Assembly: GCA_964448245.1 (NCBI GenBank)
Contig: CAYUWF010000024.1
Coordinates: 1-26,479, forward strand
Reading direction: 5' to 3'
DNA length: 26,479 bases
Source of the DNA: DATEVL01 sp964448245
GTDB taxonomy: Bacteria > Chloroflexota > Anaerolineae > Anaerolineales > E44-bin32
The translations under genes were made by a program, and so were the position numbers. Positions 15,731 to 23,718 of this stretch are shown one piece after another. Position 1 is the first letter of the stretch; every line of letters starts with the position of its first letter. The notes below the pieces were generated by a model that saw only the letters and a program-made list of their open reading frames with translations, made no database searches and was not told the origin of the DNA.

Positions 15731-16122
15731 AGCGGGTGGTCGCCTGGAGGCTCGATGCCCGTCCGGGCGGCTCGTGGCGTCCGCTGCGGCCGGCGTCGCC
15801 ATAGCACCTCGAGTTGAAATCCGGGACCGCACCACCGGAAGGGGGTTCAGCCAAGGGCCCAGTTTGCCTGCATGTTCCCGGCAAAGCAGGATGGTTACCT
15901 TCATGTTGCGATGGCTTCTCGTTACGGGATGATATATAGTCTGCCGGTGCCCCCCCAGCTCATGATCTTGGGAGGACCACGAATGCGTTCAGGTCGAAAG
16001 GCCGCTTGCAACGAGACGCTGCGAGCGCGAAGGCACTGCCCTAAAACACAATGACAATGCAAACGGGACTACAAACGGAAGCATTCAAGGGCGGGGGTTA
16101 GCGCCGGGATGCGGTTTCCGTA
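15731..16122. other. Intergenic stretch before the GNAT gene
   Basis: No firm gene. It holds the first copy of the repeated promoter-like element at 15881-15945. A mini-frame of 23 codons (ATG at about 15983, stop 16052-16054) has GGGAGGA 6 bp before it, but its Arg/Lys-rich product resembles nothing known; a leader peptide or chance are both possible. Confidence 0.4.
15881..15945 (+). repeat. Repeated promoter-like element, copy 1
   Basis: It contains TTACCTTCATGTTGC (15895-15909), identical to 17094-17108, then 23 variable bases, then ATATAGTCTGCCG aligned without gaps to ATACAGTGTCCGA in copy 2. The conserved blocks look like an upstream element and a -10 region (TATATAGT). The match weakens outside. 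It lies about 180 bp before the GNAT gene. Confidence 0.45.
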
Positions 16123-16794
16123 ATGGACGATCTGGATTGGAATCCTCGACCCCGTCCCACTCGCGTAACGCTTGTGGGACGATTCTGCCGGTTGGAACCG
16201 CTCGAGGCAGAAACCCATGGGGAGCAACTTTTCTCGGCCGCGATGTCGCCGGGTGCCGAGGAGCGGTTTCGCTACCTCTCCGATCCGCCACAGGACCGCG
16301 CCGGCTTCGAGGGCTGGTTCGCCCATGCCGCAGTTTCGGAAGATCCGATGTATTTTGCAGTAATCGACCCATCGAGCGAGCGCTGCGAGGGCCGCCAGAG
16401 CTTGCTACGTATCACTCCGGAGCATGGTGTGATTGAAGTTGGCCACGTTTTATGGGGTCCGGCAATCGCACGGACGCGTGTTGCGACGGAAGCCCTCTTT
16501 CTGTTCGCTCGGTATGTGTTCGACGAACTTGGCTATCGTCGCTTCGAGTGGAAGTGCGATGCGCACAACGAGCCATCGATGCGCGCCGCCCGTCGTTTTG
16601 GCTTTGCCTACGAGGGCACGTTTCGGCAGCATATGGTGGTCAAGGGGCAGAACCGCAATACAGCGTGGCTCGCGATCATCGACATAGATTGGCCTGCCTT
16701 GCGGAAGGCCTGTGAGGAATGGCTTCAGCCGACAAACTTCGATCAGCTAGGGCAGCAGAAGGTGCGGCTTGAGGACCTGCGGCGGCTTGGTTAG
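16123..16794 (+). CDS. GNAT-family N-acetyltransferase (RimJ/RimL-like)
   Basis: A 223-residue cytosolic enzyme predicted to transfer acetyl from acetyl-CoA to an amine. The RimJ/RimL pattern is clear: an N-terminal VTLVGRFCRLEPL strand, EVGHVLWGP (105-113), the acetyl-CoA-binding segment ARTRVATEALFLFARYVF (116-133), and the terminal block KCDAHNEPSMRAARRFGF (144-161) followed by YEGTFRQHMVVKG. Relatives acetylate ribosomal protein N-termini or small molecules; the substrate is unknown. The ATG at 16123 has no good ribosome site, so the start is set by homology at the N-terminal strand. The neighbours are unrelated. Confidence 0.9.
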   Translation: MDDLDWNPRPRPTRVTLVGRFCRLEPLEAETHGEQLFSAAMSPGAEERFRYLSDPPQDRAGFEGWFAHAAVSEDPMYFAVIDPSSERCEGRQSLLRITPEHGVIEVGHVLWGPAIARTRVATEALFLFARYVFDELGYRRFEWKCDAHNEPSMRAARRFGFAYEGTFRQHMVVKGQNRNTAWLAIIDIDWPALRKACEEWLQPTNFDQLGQQKVRLEDLRRLG

Positions 16795-17383
16795 CTTGTA
16801 CGGGGCTCATCGACTCCTGATGGGATTACCCGAGGTGGGCATCTTCGGCGGCCCTTGGCGGGCGTGCCTACGAGAGCTTGGCGCAGGTGTAATTGTCGGA
16901 TCGCTCCGCCTCACCAGGGAAAACAAGGGGAAGTCATCGAGGCTGCAATCGGGTTGGTCGACAGCTGGGAATGGGTCACGCATCGGGTTGCAGTTGTGGC
17001 AGGACCTGAAGATTGGGAGTGTCAGCCGCGCTGGCCGACGGCGTCAAGGTCGAGGCTTGTTCCGAATTCGTGTTTGTAGGCATCACATCCTGATTACCTT
17101 CATGTTGCCCTGTGTTTTCCCGCGGAATCAACATACAGTGTCCGAGTGTCTGCCAATGCCATGGGCGTGAAGACGGAGATCGAGATCCGCCCTTTGTTGG
17201 AAGGCGGAGCGGATCGAGTCCTCGGGGTCGTCAGAAGATACCCGTTGGGCGATGTTAGTCGAAGCAAGGTGCTATCCGAACCCAAGGATAGGGGGCACGG
17301 TCGCCGAGACCAGGCTAGCGGCCTCCCGCAAGCGTCACCTGGGGGCAGGCATGATCTCGAGCACCCCTGGAGGAGGTGGCACG
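16795..17383. other. 589 bp stretch without a firm gene
   Basis: Open frames here have poor composition and shift frame often. One (about 17146-17394) begins MSANAMGVKTEIEIRPLLEG, which looks protein-like for about 35 residues and then degenerates before overlapping the next gene; it may be a gene fragment. The second copy of the promoter-like repeat is at 17080-17144. Confidence 0.4.
17080..17144 (+). repeat. Repeated promoter-like element, copy 2
   Basis: Second copy of the element at 15881-15945: TTACCTTCATGTTGC at 17094-17108, then at equal spacing ACATACAGTGTCCGAG. The two copies align without gaps over about 65 bp, with identity concentrated in two blocks as expected for a promoter or protein-binding site rather than a recent duplication. 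Confidence 0.45.
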
Positions 17384-17809
17384 ATGGGCCGTAAGTCTGG
17401 TCGAATTGCAGGAATCCTCTTCATCGTCCTGCCCACGGTCATCTTCGGGGGCGTGAGCATCCTCCGCCTTCTTATCACCGATCCGGCTTATCTGGACAAT
17501 CCACTCCGCCAGGACATGTGGCGCGCTGGCCACGCCCATGCGGGTGTGCTCCTCATTCTCTCCCTGGTCGCGCTGCGTTACGTCGATGAGGCCCGCCTTT
17601 CGGAGCGACTGAAGGACGTAGTTCGGCACTTGATTCCGATCTCTGCGATCCTGTTGCCCGCGGCATTCTTCCTCTCGGTACTCCGAGCGGATGCTCGCGG
17701 GCCTAATGGGTTCATCTACCTAGCCTACGTGGGCGCCTTGCTGCTGGCGACCGGAGTTGTGGTCCTCGGTGTGGGGCTGGTTAACGCCTCGGCGCGGGAT
17801 GATGCCTAA
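17384..17809 (+). CDS. Four-helix membrane protein with AGHAHAG motif
   Basis: A 141-residue predicted inner-membrane protein with helices at about 8-30, 50-66, 83-101 and 110-134. The segment MWRAGHAHAGVLLILS (45-60) has two conserved-looking histidines (His50, His52) at the start of helix 2, which could bind metal or haem. The NPLRQDMWRAGHAHAG block looks familiar from uncharacterised proteins of actinobacteria and chloroflexi, but I know no function. The ATG at 17384 follows AGGAGGT by 6 bp, a near-perfect ribosome site, so the in-frame upstream starts are rejected. It stands alone, with the next gene 230 bp away. Confidence 0.85.
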   Translation: MGRKSGRIAGILFIVLPTVIFGGVSILRLLITDPAYLDNPLRQDMWRAGHAHAGVLLILSLVALRYVDEARLSERLKDVVRHLIPISAILLPAAFFLSVLRADARGPNGFIYLAYVGALLLATGVVVLGVGLVNASARDDA

Positions 17810-18039
17810 CTCCCCGCTGGACCCGCGGTGAGGCGAGACCGCGACGTGTTGAGTCGACGTGGCCCTGAGTCCAGACGGATGCTGTTGGGTATCATTTACA
17901 ACAGGCAAGAGCATGGTCTTGGGGTTCCTCCTATCAGGTCAGCCTTTGCCTTGTAGGAGGTCCCTGCCACTACCATCGTCCGTCACACCGACCTTCATTT
18001 CCCCGGCACGAAACCAAGACTAGCAAAGGGAGAATCGCT

Positions 18040-18210
18040 GTGAACTCTCAGTCGCTCCTATCCGTAATACTCAGAGGCATCGCGCTCGGAATGTCAGTGG
18101 CGGCGGTTGTCTTGGGCATCCTCGGTTCTGCCGCCCCCGAGACACAAGTGACACTTCTTACGATCGGCCTTCTCGCCCTCTCCCTGTGGACATTCCAGAC
18201 GAGAAGCTAA
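18040..18210 (+). CDS. Small two-helix membrane protein, 56 aa
   Basis: GTG start at 18040 with AGGGAG about 7 bp upstream, TAA at 18208-18210. The peptide has an N-terminal helix (LRGIALGMSVAAVVLGILG, about residues 11-29), a short polar loop (SAAPETQ) and a second helix (VTLLTIGLLALSLWTF, about 37-52), ending QTRS. Codon use and the two-helix design look real. Small proteins like this are often missed. No function is assigned; it may be a membrane-associated accessory peptide. Confidence 0.65.
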   Translation: MNSQSLLSVILRGIALGMSVAAVVLGILGSAAPETQVTLLTIGLLALSLWTFQTRS

Positions 18211-18512
18211 CCCGTTCTGTCGTAGTAGCAGGGCCGACGCTCCCCAGGCCGCGGGATGCCCACTCGCGATATCCTGCTTACTTGCGCTCTCCGTGGCGCC
18301 CAACAACTCGACGAAGCCGAGCCGGCCCGTCGGGCGTCGGCGAATTACTGGCCCCTGGCTGGCTGGGCGACTCATCTCGAGGGCAGGCGCGACCAGCCTT
18401 TGTGCCAGTGGACAACGGAGTGTTCCATGCTCTGAAGGCGCCTTCGTGAGCCTGCTGCCGAACCTGCTGTTGGGCGCTTTCCGTACGAACGGAATACCTT
18501 AGGACATGGGCC
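18211..18512. other. Intergenic stretch before the DUF3891-like gene
   Basis: No gene is supported. It holds two perfect palindromes: GAAGGCGCCTTC at 18434-18445, and TTCCGT-ACGA-ACGGAA at about 18480-18495, the latter about 20 bp before the next start codon and a possible operator. Confidence 0.4.
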
Positions 18513-19184
18513 ATGTTCAAACCCTCCCGACGCTCCATTGTCATTCCGCAATCGGAACACCTGAAATTGGCTGGCGTCTTGGCTTTCTTGTGGGGGAATG
18601 TCCACTTTGACCTGCCGCCCCTCCCCCGCCTCTCCGTAGTGGATGGCATTGCGCTCCATGACCGTGCGTATGGCTATCTGGACAAAGTACCCATCGGGGA
18701 GGTGGATGATGACCGTTGGTTGACCATTGCGCGTGCGGGGTTCTTCATGCCTTGCTCAGATCCCGTCGCGGATCTGATCACTCGCCACCACCTGCTTCGA
18801 TTGGTGTCCGGACATGACTCGCCATCCTACAATGCGCTGGCCCAGGAAATGCGCCTCGCGATGCACCGGCAAATCGAGCAGAACGGTCTGGACGGCGAAC
18901 TGCTGATGAAGGTCGATCGCATGACCAAGTTCTGCGACAAGGTGTCATTTGACTTCTGTCGGGAGGTGCCGGCTGAGGGGGAGGTGGAGGTGTTTGCTCG
19001 TTACGCCAGCGCCGAGAGAACGGTCTTGCACTACCAGATCATAGGAAGTGAGATCATATTGGATCCATGGCCTCTCCAGGTCGAGCGATCCGCTGGCTAT
19101 CTTGTGGGCTATCAACGTGACGGCTATCCTGATAGGTTAGACGGTCTCACGATACCCTACGCTATTCGACCATTCACATCGTGA
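18513..19184 (+). CDS. DUF3891-family protein
   Basis: A 223-residue cytosolic protein of unknown function. The N-terminal IPQSEHLKLAGVLAFLWG (11-28) and VDGIALHDRAYGYLD (43-57) fit the DUF3891 pattern of a Q-x-x-H helix followed by an HD pair. His16, His49 and Asp50 could form a metal site like that of HD-domain hydrolases; this is an inference. The C-terminal half has DRMTKFCDKVSFDFC and a beta-rich end, also as in that family. The ATG at 18513 has only a weak ribosome site (AGGAC). No partner genes are evident. Confidence 0.7.
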   Translation: MFKPSRRSIVIPQSEHLKLAGVLAFLWGNVHFDLPPLPRLSVVDGIALHDRAYGYLDKVPIGEVDDDRWLTIARAGFFMPCSDPVADLITRHHLLRLVSGHDSPSYNALAQEMRLAMHRQIEQNGLDGELLMKVDRMTKFCDKVSFDFCREVPAEGEVEVFARYASAERTVLHYQIIGSEIILDPWPLQVERSAGYLVGYQRDGYPDRLDGLTIPYAIRPFTS

Positions 19185-19509
19185 GTTTCCCGCCCGCCAC
19201 GCGCGCACATCACACTTGGTGTCCTGACGGTTCGCAAGTCGGTGGGGCGGGCCGTCAGGCTTCGCACAAGGCCAGGTCAGAGACGGAGACTCGGACCCAG
19301 GAGCCCAGCATCACGTTACCCTTTGCGGGAGACGACACCGGGTCACGTCATAGGCTGCCCCTCCTCAACCGAAGCGGTTGGCCCCCAACTCGAGCCGTTT
19401 ACCAGGACTTCGTCCAAGGGATCGAGGCCGGCCCTGCCGGCTTCCACTTCGGCCGAGGATTTCATCGCAACGATAGCGCCACCGCCGTTGATCAGCTCAA
19501 GGGTCCCAG
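19185..19509. other. Intergenic stretch before the amino acid dehydrogenase
   Basis: No firm gene. On the minus strand, 19343-19522 can be read as 59 residues containing LELINGGGAIVAMKSSAEVE and DEVLVNGSSWGPTASVEEG. This looks more protein-like than the other frames but has only a TTG start, no ribosome site and overlaps the next gene's start. It may be a gene fragment. Confidence 0.35.
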
Positions 19510-20589
19510 ATGACAGACTCAATACAATACATGACTGAACACGGGCACGAACAGCTCGTTACCTGCTTTGACTGCGCGACGGGGCTTCGCGCCCTGATCG
19601 CGCTGCATGACACCAGGCTGGGTCCGGCTCTTGGAGGAACGCGCCTCTGGCCGTATGAGTCTGGCGAGGCGGCCGTCATGGACGTGTTGCGGTTGTCCGA
19701 AGGGATGACCTACAAGGCGGCGGTGGCCGGACTGCCGCTGGGAGGCGGAAAGTCGGTCATTCTCGGCGACGGAAGGGAGCGAAACCAGGGCCTCCGCGCT
19801 CAGCGGCTTCAGGCCTTCGGCCGCATGGTCGACAGCCTGTCGGGACGGTACATCGCCGCTGAAGACGTGGGCACGACCCCCATGGACATGGTGGAGATGA
19901 AGCAATCGACCCGGCACGTCGTCGGCTTGCCGCTCGAAGCCGGAGGGAGCGGCGACCCGTCCCCGATGACGGCCTACGGGGTGATGGAGGCTCTACGAAC
20001 ACTGGTCGCGGCGGTGCTCCATACGGATCGGCTCGCAGACGTCCGGGTGAGCGTTCAGGGGCTCGGAAAAGTAGGTATCCATCTGGCGGCACGTCTGATA
20101 AGCGCCGGTGCGCACGTGGTGGCCACCGACATCAGGCGAGAGGCGTGCGAAAATGCCAGATCGCGCCTGGGCGTCGAGATCGTTGAACCGGAAGCGATCT
20201 ACGATCTTGCGTGCGACATTTACGCGCCGTGCGCGCTCGGAGGAGTGATCAATGATCGCACGTTGCCGAGATTGAGGTGCAGGATCATCGCCGGGAGCGC
20301 CAACAACCAGTTGGAGGATGATCGGCACGGTGAGGCGTTGCACGAGATGGGAATTGTGTATGGGGTGGACTACGTCGTCAATGCCGGCGGTTTGATCAAC
20401 GTGGCTCAGGAGCTTGAAGGTTATGACGAAGAAAGGGCGCGAGAACGGACGGCCCTCATCTCTCACACCGTTCGGCGTATGCTCGAGCTGGCAAGGGCGC
20501 AAGGTATCTCGGAGAACCGGGCGGCGCGGCGGCTGGCATTGGAGCGACTGAAGTCAGCAATCGCTCCAGCGGCGCGGGGGGGAAGCTGA
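19510..20589 (+). CDS. Leucine-type amino acid dehydrogenase (Glu/Leu/Phe/Val DH family)
   Basis: A 359-residue NAD-dependent enzyme that deaminates branched-chain (or aromatic) amino acids to 2-oxo acids, reversibly, in the cytosol. Diagnostic parts: GPALGGTRLWPY (38-49), substrate Lys69 in MTYKAA, catalytic Lys81 in LGGGKSVI, Asp119 in YIAAEDVGTTP, a NPSP-like DPSPMTAYG, the Rossmann loop GLGKVG (184-189) and the C-terminal VNAGGLINVAQE. The motifs follow leucine dehydrogenase more closely than glutamate dehydrogenase, and the N-terminus aligns with leucine dehydrogenase from the first residues, supporting this ATG. A reductase of the 3-hydroxyisobutyrate dehydrogenase family follows, hinting at branched-chain amino acid use. 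Confidence 0.94.
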   Translation: MTDSIQYMTEHGHEQLVTCFDCATGLRALIALHDTRLGPALGGTRLWPYESGEAAVMDVLRLSEGMTYKAAVAGLPLGGGKSVILGDGRERNQGLRAQRLQAFGRMVDSLSGRYIAAEDVGTTPMDMVEMKQSTRHVVGLPLEAGGSGDPSPMTAYGVMEALRTLVAAVLHTDRLADVRVSVQGLGKVGIHLAARLISAGAHVVATDIRREACENARSRLGVEIVEPEAIYDLACDIYAPCALGGVINDRTLPRLRCRIIAGSANNQLEDDRHGEALHEMGIVYGVDYVVNAGGLINVAQELEGYDEERARERTALISHTVRRMLELARAQGISENRAARRLALERLKSAIAPAARGGS

Positions 20590-20665
20590 CTCAGGGAGTA
20601 GCCTGTTAGATGGCCGGCGCTCCAAGGGCCGTCATAGACTGGGGGAGGGTGAGCCGCGTGGATTG

Positions 20666-20686
20666 GGCGCAATGGATTGATGCGCC
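20666..20686 (+). promoter_or_regulatory. Hairpin between the two dehydrogenase genes
   Basis: GGCGCA and TGCGCC form a perfect 6 bp stem around a 9-nt loop in the 125 bp spacer, 28 bp before the next start. No T-run follows, so it is not a classic terminator. It may mark a processing or attenuation site. Confidence 0.3.
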
Positions 20687-20714
20687 TGACTGAGCTGAGG
20701 TGAGGCATGGTCAG

Positions 20715-21581
20715 ATGACAAGGGTAGCCGTCGTCGGGCTTGGTGCCATGGGAGGTCGCATCGCGCGCCGGCTCCTGGAGGCCAGCCATGAGGTCATCGC
20801 CTGGAATCGAGATTCGGCCAAGGCGCGGCTGCTGACCGACTTCGGGGCGATTTCGGCCCGGAGCCCTGCCGAAGCAGCACGCAAGGCCGAGGTCGTTGTC
20901 ATCATGGTTTCCGACCCGCAGGCGCTCCAGGAGGTCACTGAGGGGACACTGGGCGTCGCGGCTGGTGCTACGGACTTCACGACTGTCATCCAGATGTCGA
21001 CGGTGGGACCGGACAACATATCGAGGCTGGCGTCTGTGCTGCCGGCCGGCGCGGGGTTGCTGGATGCCCCCGTGCTCGGCAGTTTGAGCCAGGTCGAAAC
21101 TGGCACGTTGACGGTCTTCGTAGGCGGCTCATCATCGCTCATCGAGCGGTGGAGGCCGCTGCTGTCCGTGCTCGGCTCTGTCGTTCCGGTCGGCCCGCTC
21201 GGCGCAGGCACGGCGGCGAAACTCGTCGCCAACGCCACACTACTCGGGGTGCTGTGCGTGCTTGGCGAAGCCCTGGCCCTCGCTGAGGGGTTGGGGCTGT
21301 CGTGGACGGCGGCCTTCGAGGTTCTCGGTGTCACACCGCTCGCAGCCCAAGCGGAGCGACGCCGCCCGGGGATCGCGGACGGCCAGTACCCAGCCCGTTT
21401 CGCACTCTCCCTCGCCTACAAGGACGCGGACCTGATTCTGTCAGCTGCCGTGAAAAGTGGAACGGACCTGCGGCTCGCGGCGGCGGCACGAAGGTGGTTC
21501 GCCGACGCCGAAGAGGCCGGTTTGGGCCACCTAGACTACTCGGCCGTGCTCAGCCAGATCCTTCGTCCTACTCAATGGTAA
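20715..21581 (+). CDS. NAD(P)-dependent beta-hydroxyacid dehydrogenase (HIBADH family)
   Basis: A 288-residue oxidoreductase of the 3-hydroxyisobutyrate / 6-phosphogluconate dehydrogenase family. It starts with the Rossmann motif VAVVGLGAMGGRIARRL, followed by WNRDSAKA where the polar residues suggest NADP preference. It carries the substrate motif DAPVLGSLSQVETGTL and the catalytic-lysine helix GAGTAAKLVANATLLG. The C-terminal domain is helical, with SLAYKDADLILSAA. In valine breakdown HIBADH oxidises 3-hydroxyisobutyrate; the DAPVLGS variant is also common in reductases of unknown substrate, so the exact role is open. The ATG at 20715 lies 8 bp after GAGGTGAGG and is preferred over an in-frame GTG at 20700. 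Confidence 0.92.
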   Translation: MTRVAVVGLGAMGGRIARRLLEASHEVIAWNRDSAKARLLTDFGAISARSPAEAARKAEVVVIMVSDPQALQEVTEGTLGVAAGATDFTTVIQMSTVGPDNISRLASVLPAGAGLLDAPVLGSLSQVETGTLTVFVGGSSSLIERWRPLLSVLGSVVPVGPLGAGTAAKLVANATLLGVLCVLGEALALAEGLGLSWTAAFEVLGVTPLAAQAERRRPGIADGQYPARFALSLAYKDADLILSAAVKSGTDLRLAAAARRWFADAEEAGLGHLDYSAVLSQILRPTQW

Positions 21582-21715
21582 GAGCGATTCAAGTTGCAGT
21601 GCTCCCGGGATCGTTGCGGCCAACCTCCGACAAGGGTAGTCGAGGCGGTAAGGGCCCAGGCGCGTCTCGAATTCCCTGGAGCCCACCTCCGGCCACTGAG
21701 CCACAGGATGGCCAA

Positions 21716-22330
21716 GTGAGAAGAATCTTGCATACCCTGCCGAGCGGCCTACCGGCTCTCGAGGATGATGGAGCCGCGTCCCGCCTTCATGGCAGAGTGG
21801 TTCCGCCGATTTCGCTCGCCTCATCGGACGACGCTTCGATTTGCGTCGACATCACACCCGAAGGGGCCGAACGACTCGTCCTCTACGCGTTCCCCCGTAT
21901 AGGCCGCCCCGATGAGGGCCCTCTCTCCTGGGACTGGGACGTGATTCCGGGCGCCCGTGGCTGCACACCCGAAGCGTGCGCTTTCCGCGACCACGCCGCC
22001 GATCTGTGGCGCGTCGGAGCCGCGGTTATGGGTATCTCGACCCAGGATGCTGCGTCCCAGCGGGAGGCCGCCGACCGCCTGCACCTTCCCTTCCCGCTGG
22101 TTAGCGACGCCGAGCTTGCCCTCACGCATGCCCTGGACCTGCCGACGTTCGGTGTCGCGGGGCATGTTCTGCTGAAGCGGTTAACCTTGGTCGTCCGCAA
22201 TGGCATCATCGAGCACGTCTTCTACCCAGTTTTCCCTCCTGACTCCCATCCCACGGATGTTCTTGATTGGTTGCGCGACCATCCGGTTTCGGCTCCACCG
22301 TCCCTCGGCGTCGGACCTACTGGCGGGTGA
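21716..22330 (+). CDS. Peroxiredoxin, PrxQ/BCP type (redoxin domain)
   Basis: A 204-residue cytosolic thiol peroxidase predicted to reduce hydroperoxides. The core motif IPGARGCTPEACAFRD holds peroxidatic Cys83 and resolving Cys88 five residues later, the PrxQ/BCP arrangement. It is followed by GISTQDAASQREAADRLHLPFPLVSDAELALTHAL, the thioredoxin-fold helix and strand typical of the family, and LKRLTLVVRNGIIEHVFYPVFPP. The GTG at 21716 is chosen because relatives begin with a similar ELPALEDDGAA-like segment. An in-frame ATG at 21575 would overlap the previous gene's stop and add 47 low-complexity residues. It follows the dehydrogenase on the same strand by 134 bp. Confidence 0.87.
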   Translation: MRRILHTLPSGLPALEDDGAASRLHGRVVPPISLASSDDASICVDITPEGAERLVLYAFPRIGRPDEGPLSWDWDVIPGARGCTPEACAFRDHAADLWRVGAAVMGISTQDAASQREAADRLHLPFPLVSDAELALTHALDLPTFGVAGHVLLKRLTLVVRNGIIEHVFYPVFPPDSHPTDVLDWLRDHPVSAPPSLGVGPTGG

Positions 22331-22513
22331 ATCGCATGCGGATTCGCGGATGACCCGCCGGAGTGGATCGAGTGCGACCGCCAAGATTGGGAACCTGCTT
22401 CCACGAACGCGCATTGGAGCCCCTTCGGTGGGCCCCTTCTCGATTGACTGGCAGTCCTCGTTCGGGGACGGGGCCAAGCATCACGTACGCCTGTCTCCGG
22501 GGAACCGAGGTTG

Positions 22514-22527
22514 GTCTCCCTGGAGAC
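22514..22527 (-). terminator. Short hairpin after the HAD gene
   Basis: On the minus strand GTCTC-CAGG-GAGAC begins 9 bp after the stop at 22537. The stem is only 5-6 bp and no T-run follows, so terminator function is weakly supported. Confidence 0.25.
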
Positions 22528-22536
22528 GTAGAAGCG

Positions 22537-23369
22537 CTAGAATGACCTCAGAACGAATAGTTCGATCACTTGCGCCAGACCCTCTTCGTCATTCATCGAG
22601 GTAACATGGTCGGCCTGCGCCTGCAGCTCCGGGGGCGCGTTTCCCATCGCCACGCCCAGACCCGCCAGCCGGACCATCTCAAGGTCGTTGTAATGGTCAC
22701 CGACAGCGATAACAGCGGCGAGAGGAATCGCCAGGGCCTGGGCGATCTCCGCGAGCGCAGCTCCCTTTGAACTTCCCTCCGGCAAGATTTCCAGATACGT
22801 GTCCTCCGAGAACACGGCCTTAATCCCGAGCGGGCGCGCCGCGATCTTGTCGAAGACCATGTTCAAGTCATGACGTGGGCCGATAATGAGGATCTGCATC
22901 GGGTCCGGGGGCAAGAAAGCGATCAGGTCCCCGACCTCTTCGACGCGGATGCTGGCTTTCGGCCGGTAACGGTCTGTGTGCTCGTTGGTCCGGCTGGTGT
23001 AGACCCGGTCGCCGACGAAGAGGTGCGGTTGCACCTGCGGCACCTCGCGCAGAATCTCCAACACGGCCTTCGCATGACTGTACGCTAGCGGGACGCGCGG
23101 AGGATCTGGCCGCCTGTGAAGTCGTAGATCAGCCCACCGTTATGGAGAATGGCCGGGGGGTCGGCCCCGAGTTTGCGGAAACAGGGCTCCGCCGATGCCC
23201 AGCTCCTCCCCGTGGCCAAGCACACCGGTACCCCTTGCGCCTGCGCAGCACGAACGGCGGCATGCAGCCTCGGCGTTATCTGCCGGTCGGACGTCACCAG
23301 CGTCCCATCTATGTCAGCTACCAAGAGGCGGTAGTTCTCCAAACCAACCTCAGTGAAACGTTGAATCAT
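22537..23369 (-). pseudogene. Cof-type HAD-IIB phosphatase, frameshifted
   Basis: Encodes a Cof/YbjI-like HAD hydrolase (sugar or nucleotide phosphate phosphatase) in two frames. The first part (23369-23085) has motif I VADIDGTLVTSD and motif II CLATGRSW, and ends at TAG 23087-23085 after GGQILRASR. The second part continues in the other frame with LAYSHAKAVLEILREV and reaches motif III/IV with SKGAALAEIA and AVGDHYNDLEMV, ending at 22537. Joined, it gives about 277 residues, the normal family length. A single missing base near 23085-23100 explains the break. No slippery heptamer is present, so this is a mutation or a sequencing error rather than programmed shifting. The start may be ATG 23369 or TTG 23342. 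Confidence 0.85.
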
Positions 23370-23569
23370 TAACGGTGCAATCAGTCCTCGAGCACCGGAT
23401 AGCAGGGAATGCCCCTCGCCTCTACAGCTACTAGAACAGAAGGTCGGATCACCAAGGAAGACGTGGAACTCTTTGGGTCGCAGGCTGAGAACAGTGGAAG
23501 GAGCCGAAGGTCAAGGCATCCCTCGATCAAGCCCTCTTCCGTTGGCAGCCGTTTCCTGTTGTTGCTTAG

Positions 23570-23641
23570 AGGCGACGGTGGGACTTGAACCCACGAATGA
23601 GGGTTTTGCAGACCCTTGCCTTACCACTTGGCTACGTCGCC
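23570..23641 (-). tRNA. tRNA-Cys (anticodon GCA)
   Basis: A full cloverleaf of 72 nt on the minus strand. The acceptor is GGCGACG paired with CGTCGCC, the D-stem GCC/GGC, the anticodon stem AGGGT/ACCCT with loop CTGCAAA (anticodon GCA), and the T-stem GTGGG/CCCAC with loop TTCAAGT. The discriminator base is U, as required for tRNA-Cys. CCA is not encoded. A second, broken copy of this sequence lies at 11446-11600. Confidence 0.97.
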
Positions 23642-23718
23642 AGAAAGAAGCCGCCAGCCCTCAGCTTTCAGCAGTCAGCCAGGAAACTCCGGGTTGTGGC
23701 TCTGGCTGAAACCTTCCA

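Noticed and set aside
15983..16054. A 23-codon mini-frame with a good ribosome site
   Set aside because: The product is basic and unlike any known leader peptide, and no attenuator structure follows. Chance is likely.
17146..17394. Frame starting MSANAMGVKTEIEIRPLLEG
   Set aside because: It looks protein-like for only about 35 residues, then becomes Arg/His/Gly-rich and overlaps the well-supported start of the next gene at 17384.
21302..21715. Upstream extension of the peroxiredoxin frame
   Set aside because: This part overlaps the dehydrogenase gene in another frame and is Arg/Pro/Gly-rich. Relatives of the peroxiredoxin start near 21716.
23085..23105. Programmed -1 frameshifting in the HAD gene
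   Set aside because: No slippery heptamer and no downstream pseudoknot-like structure were seen, and HAD phosphatases are not known to use frameshifting.
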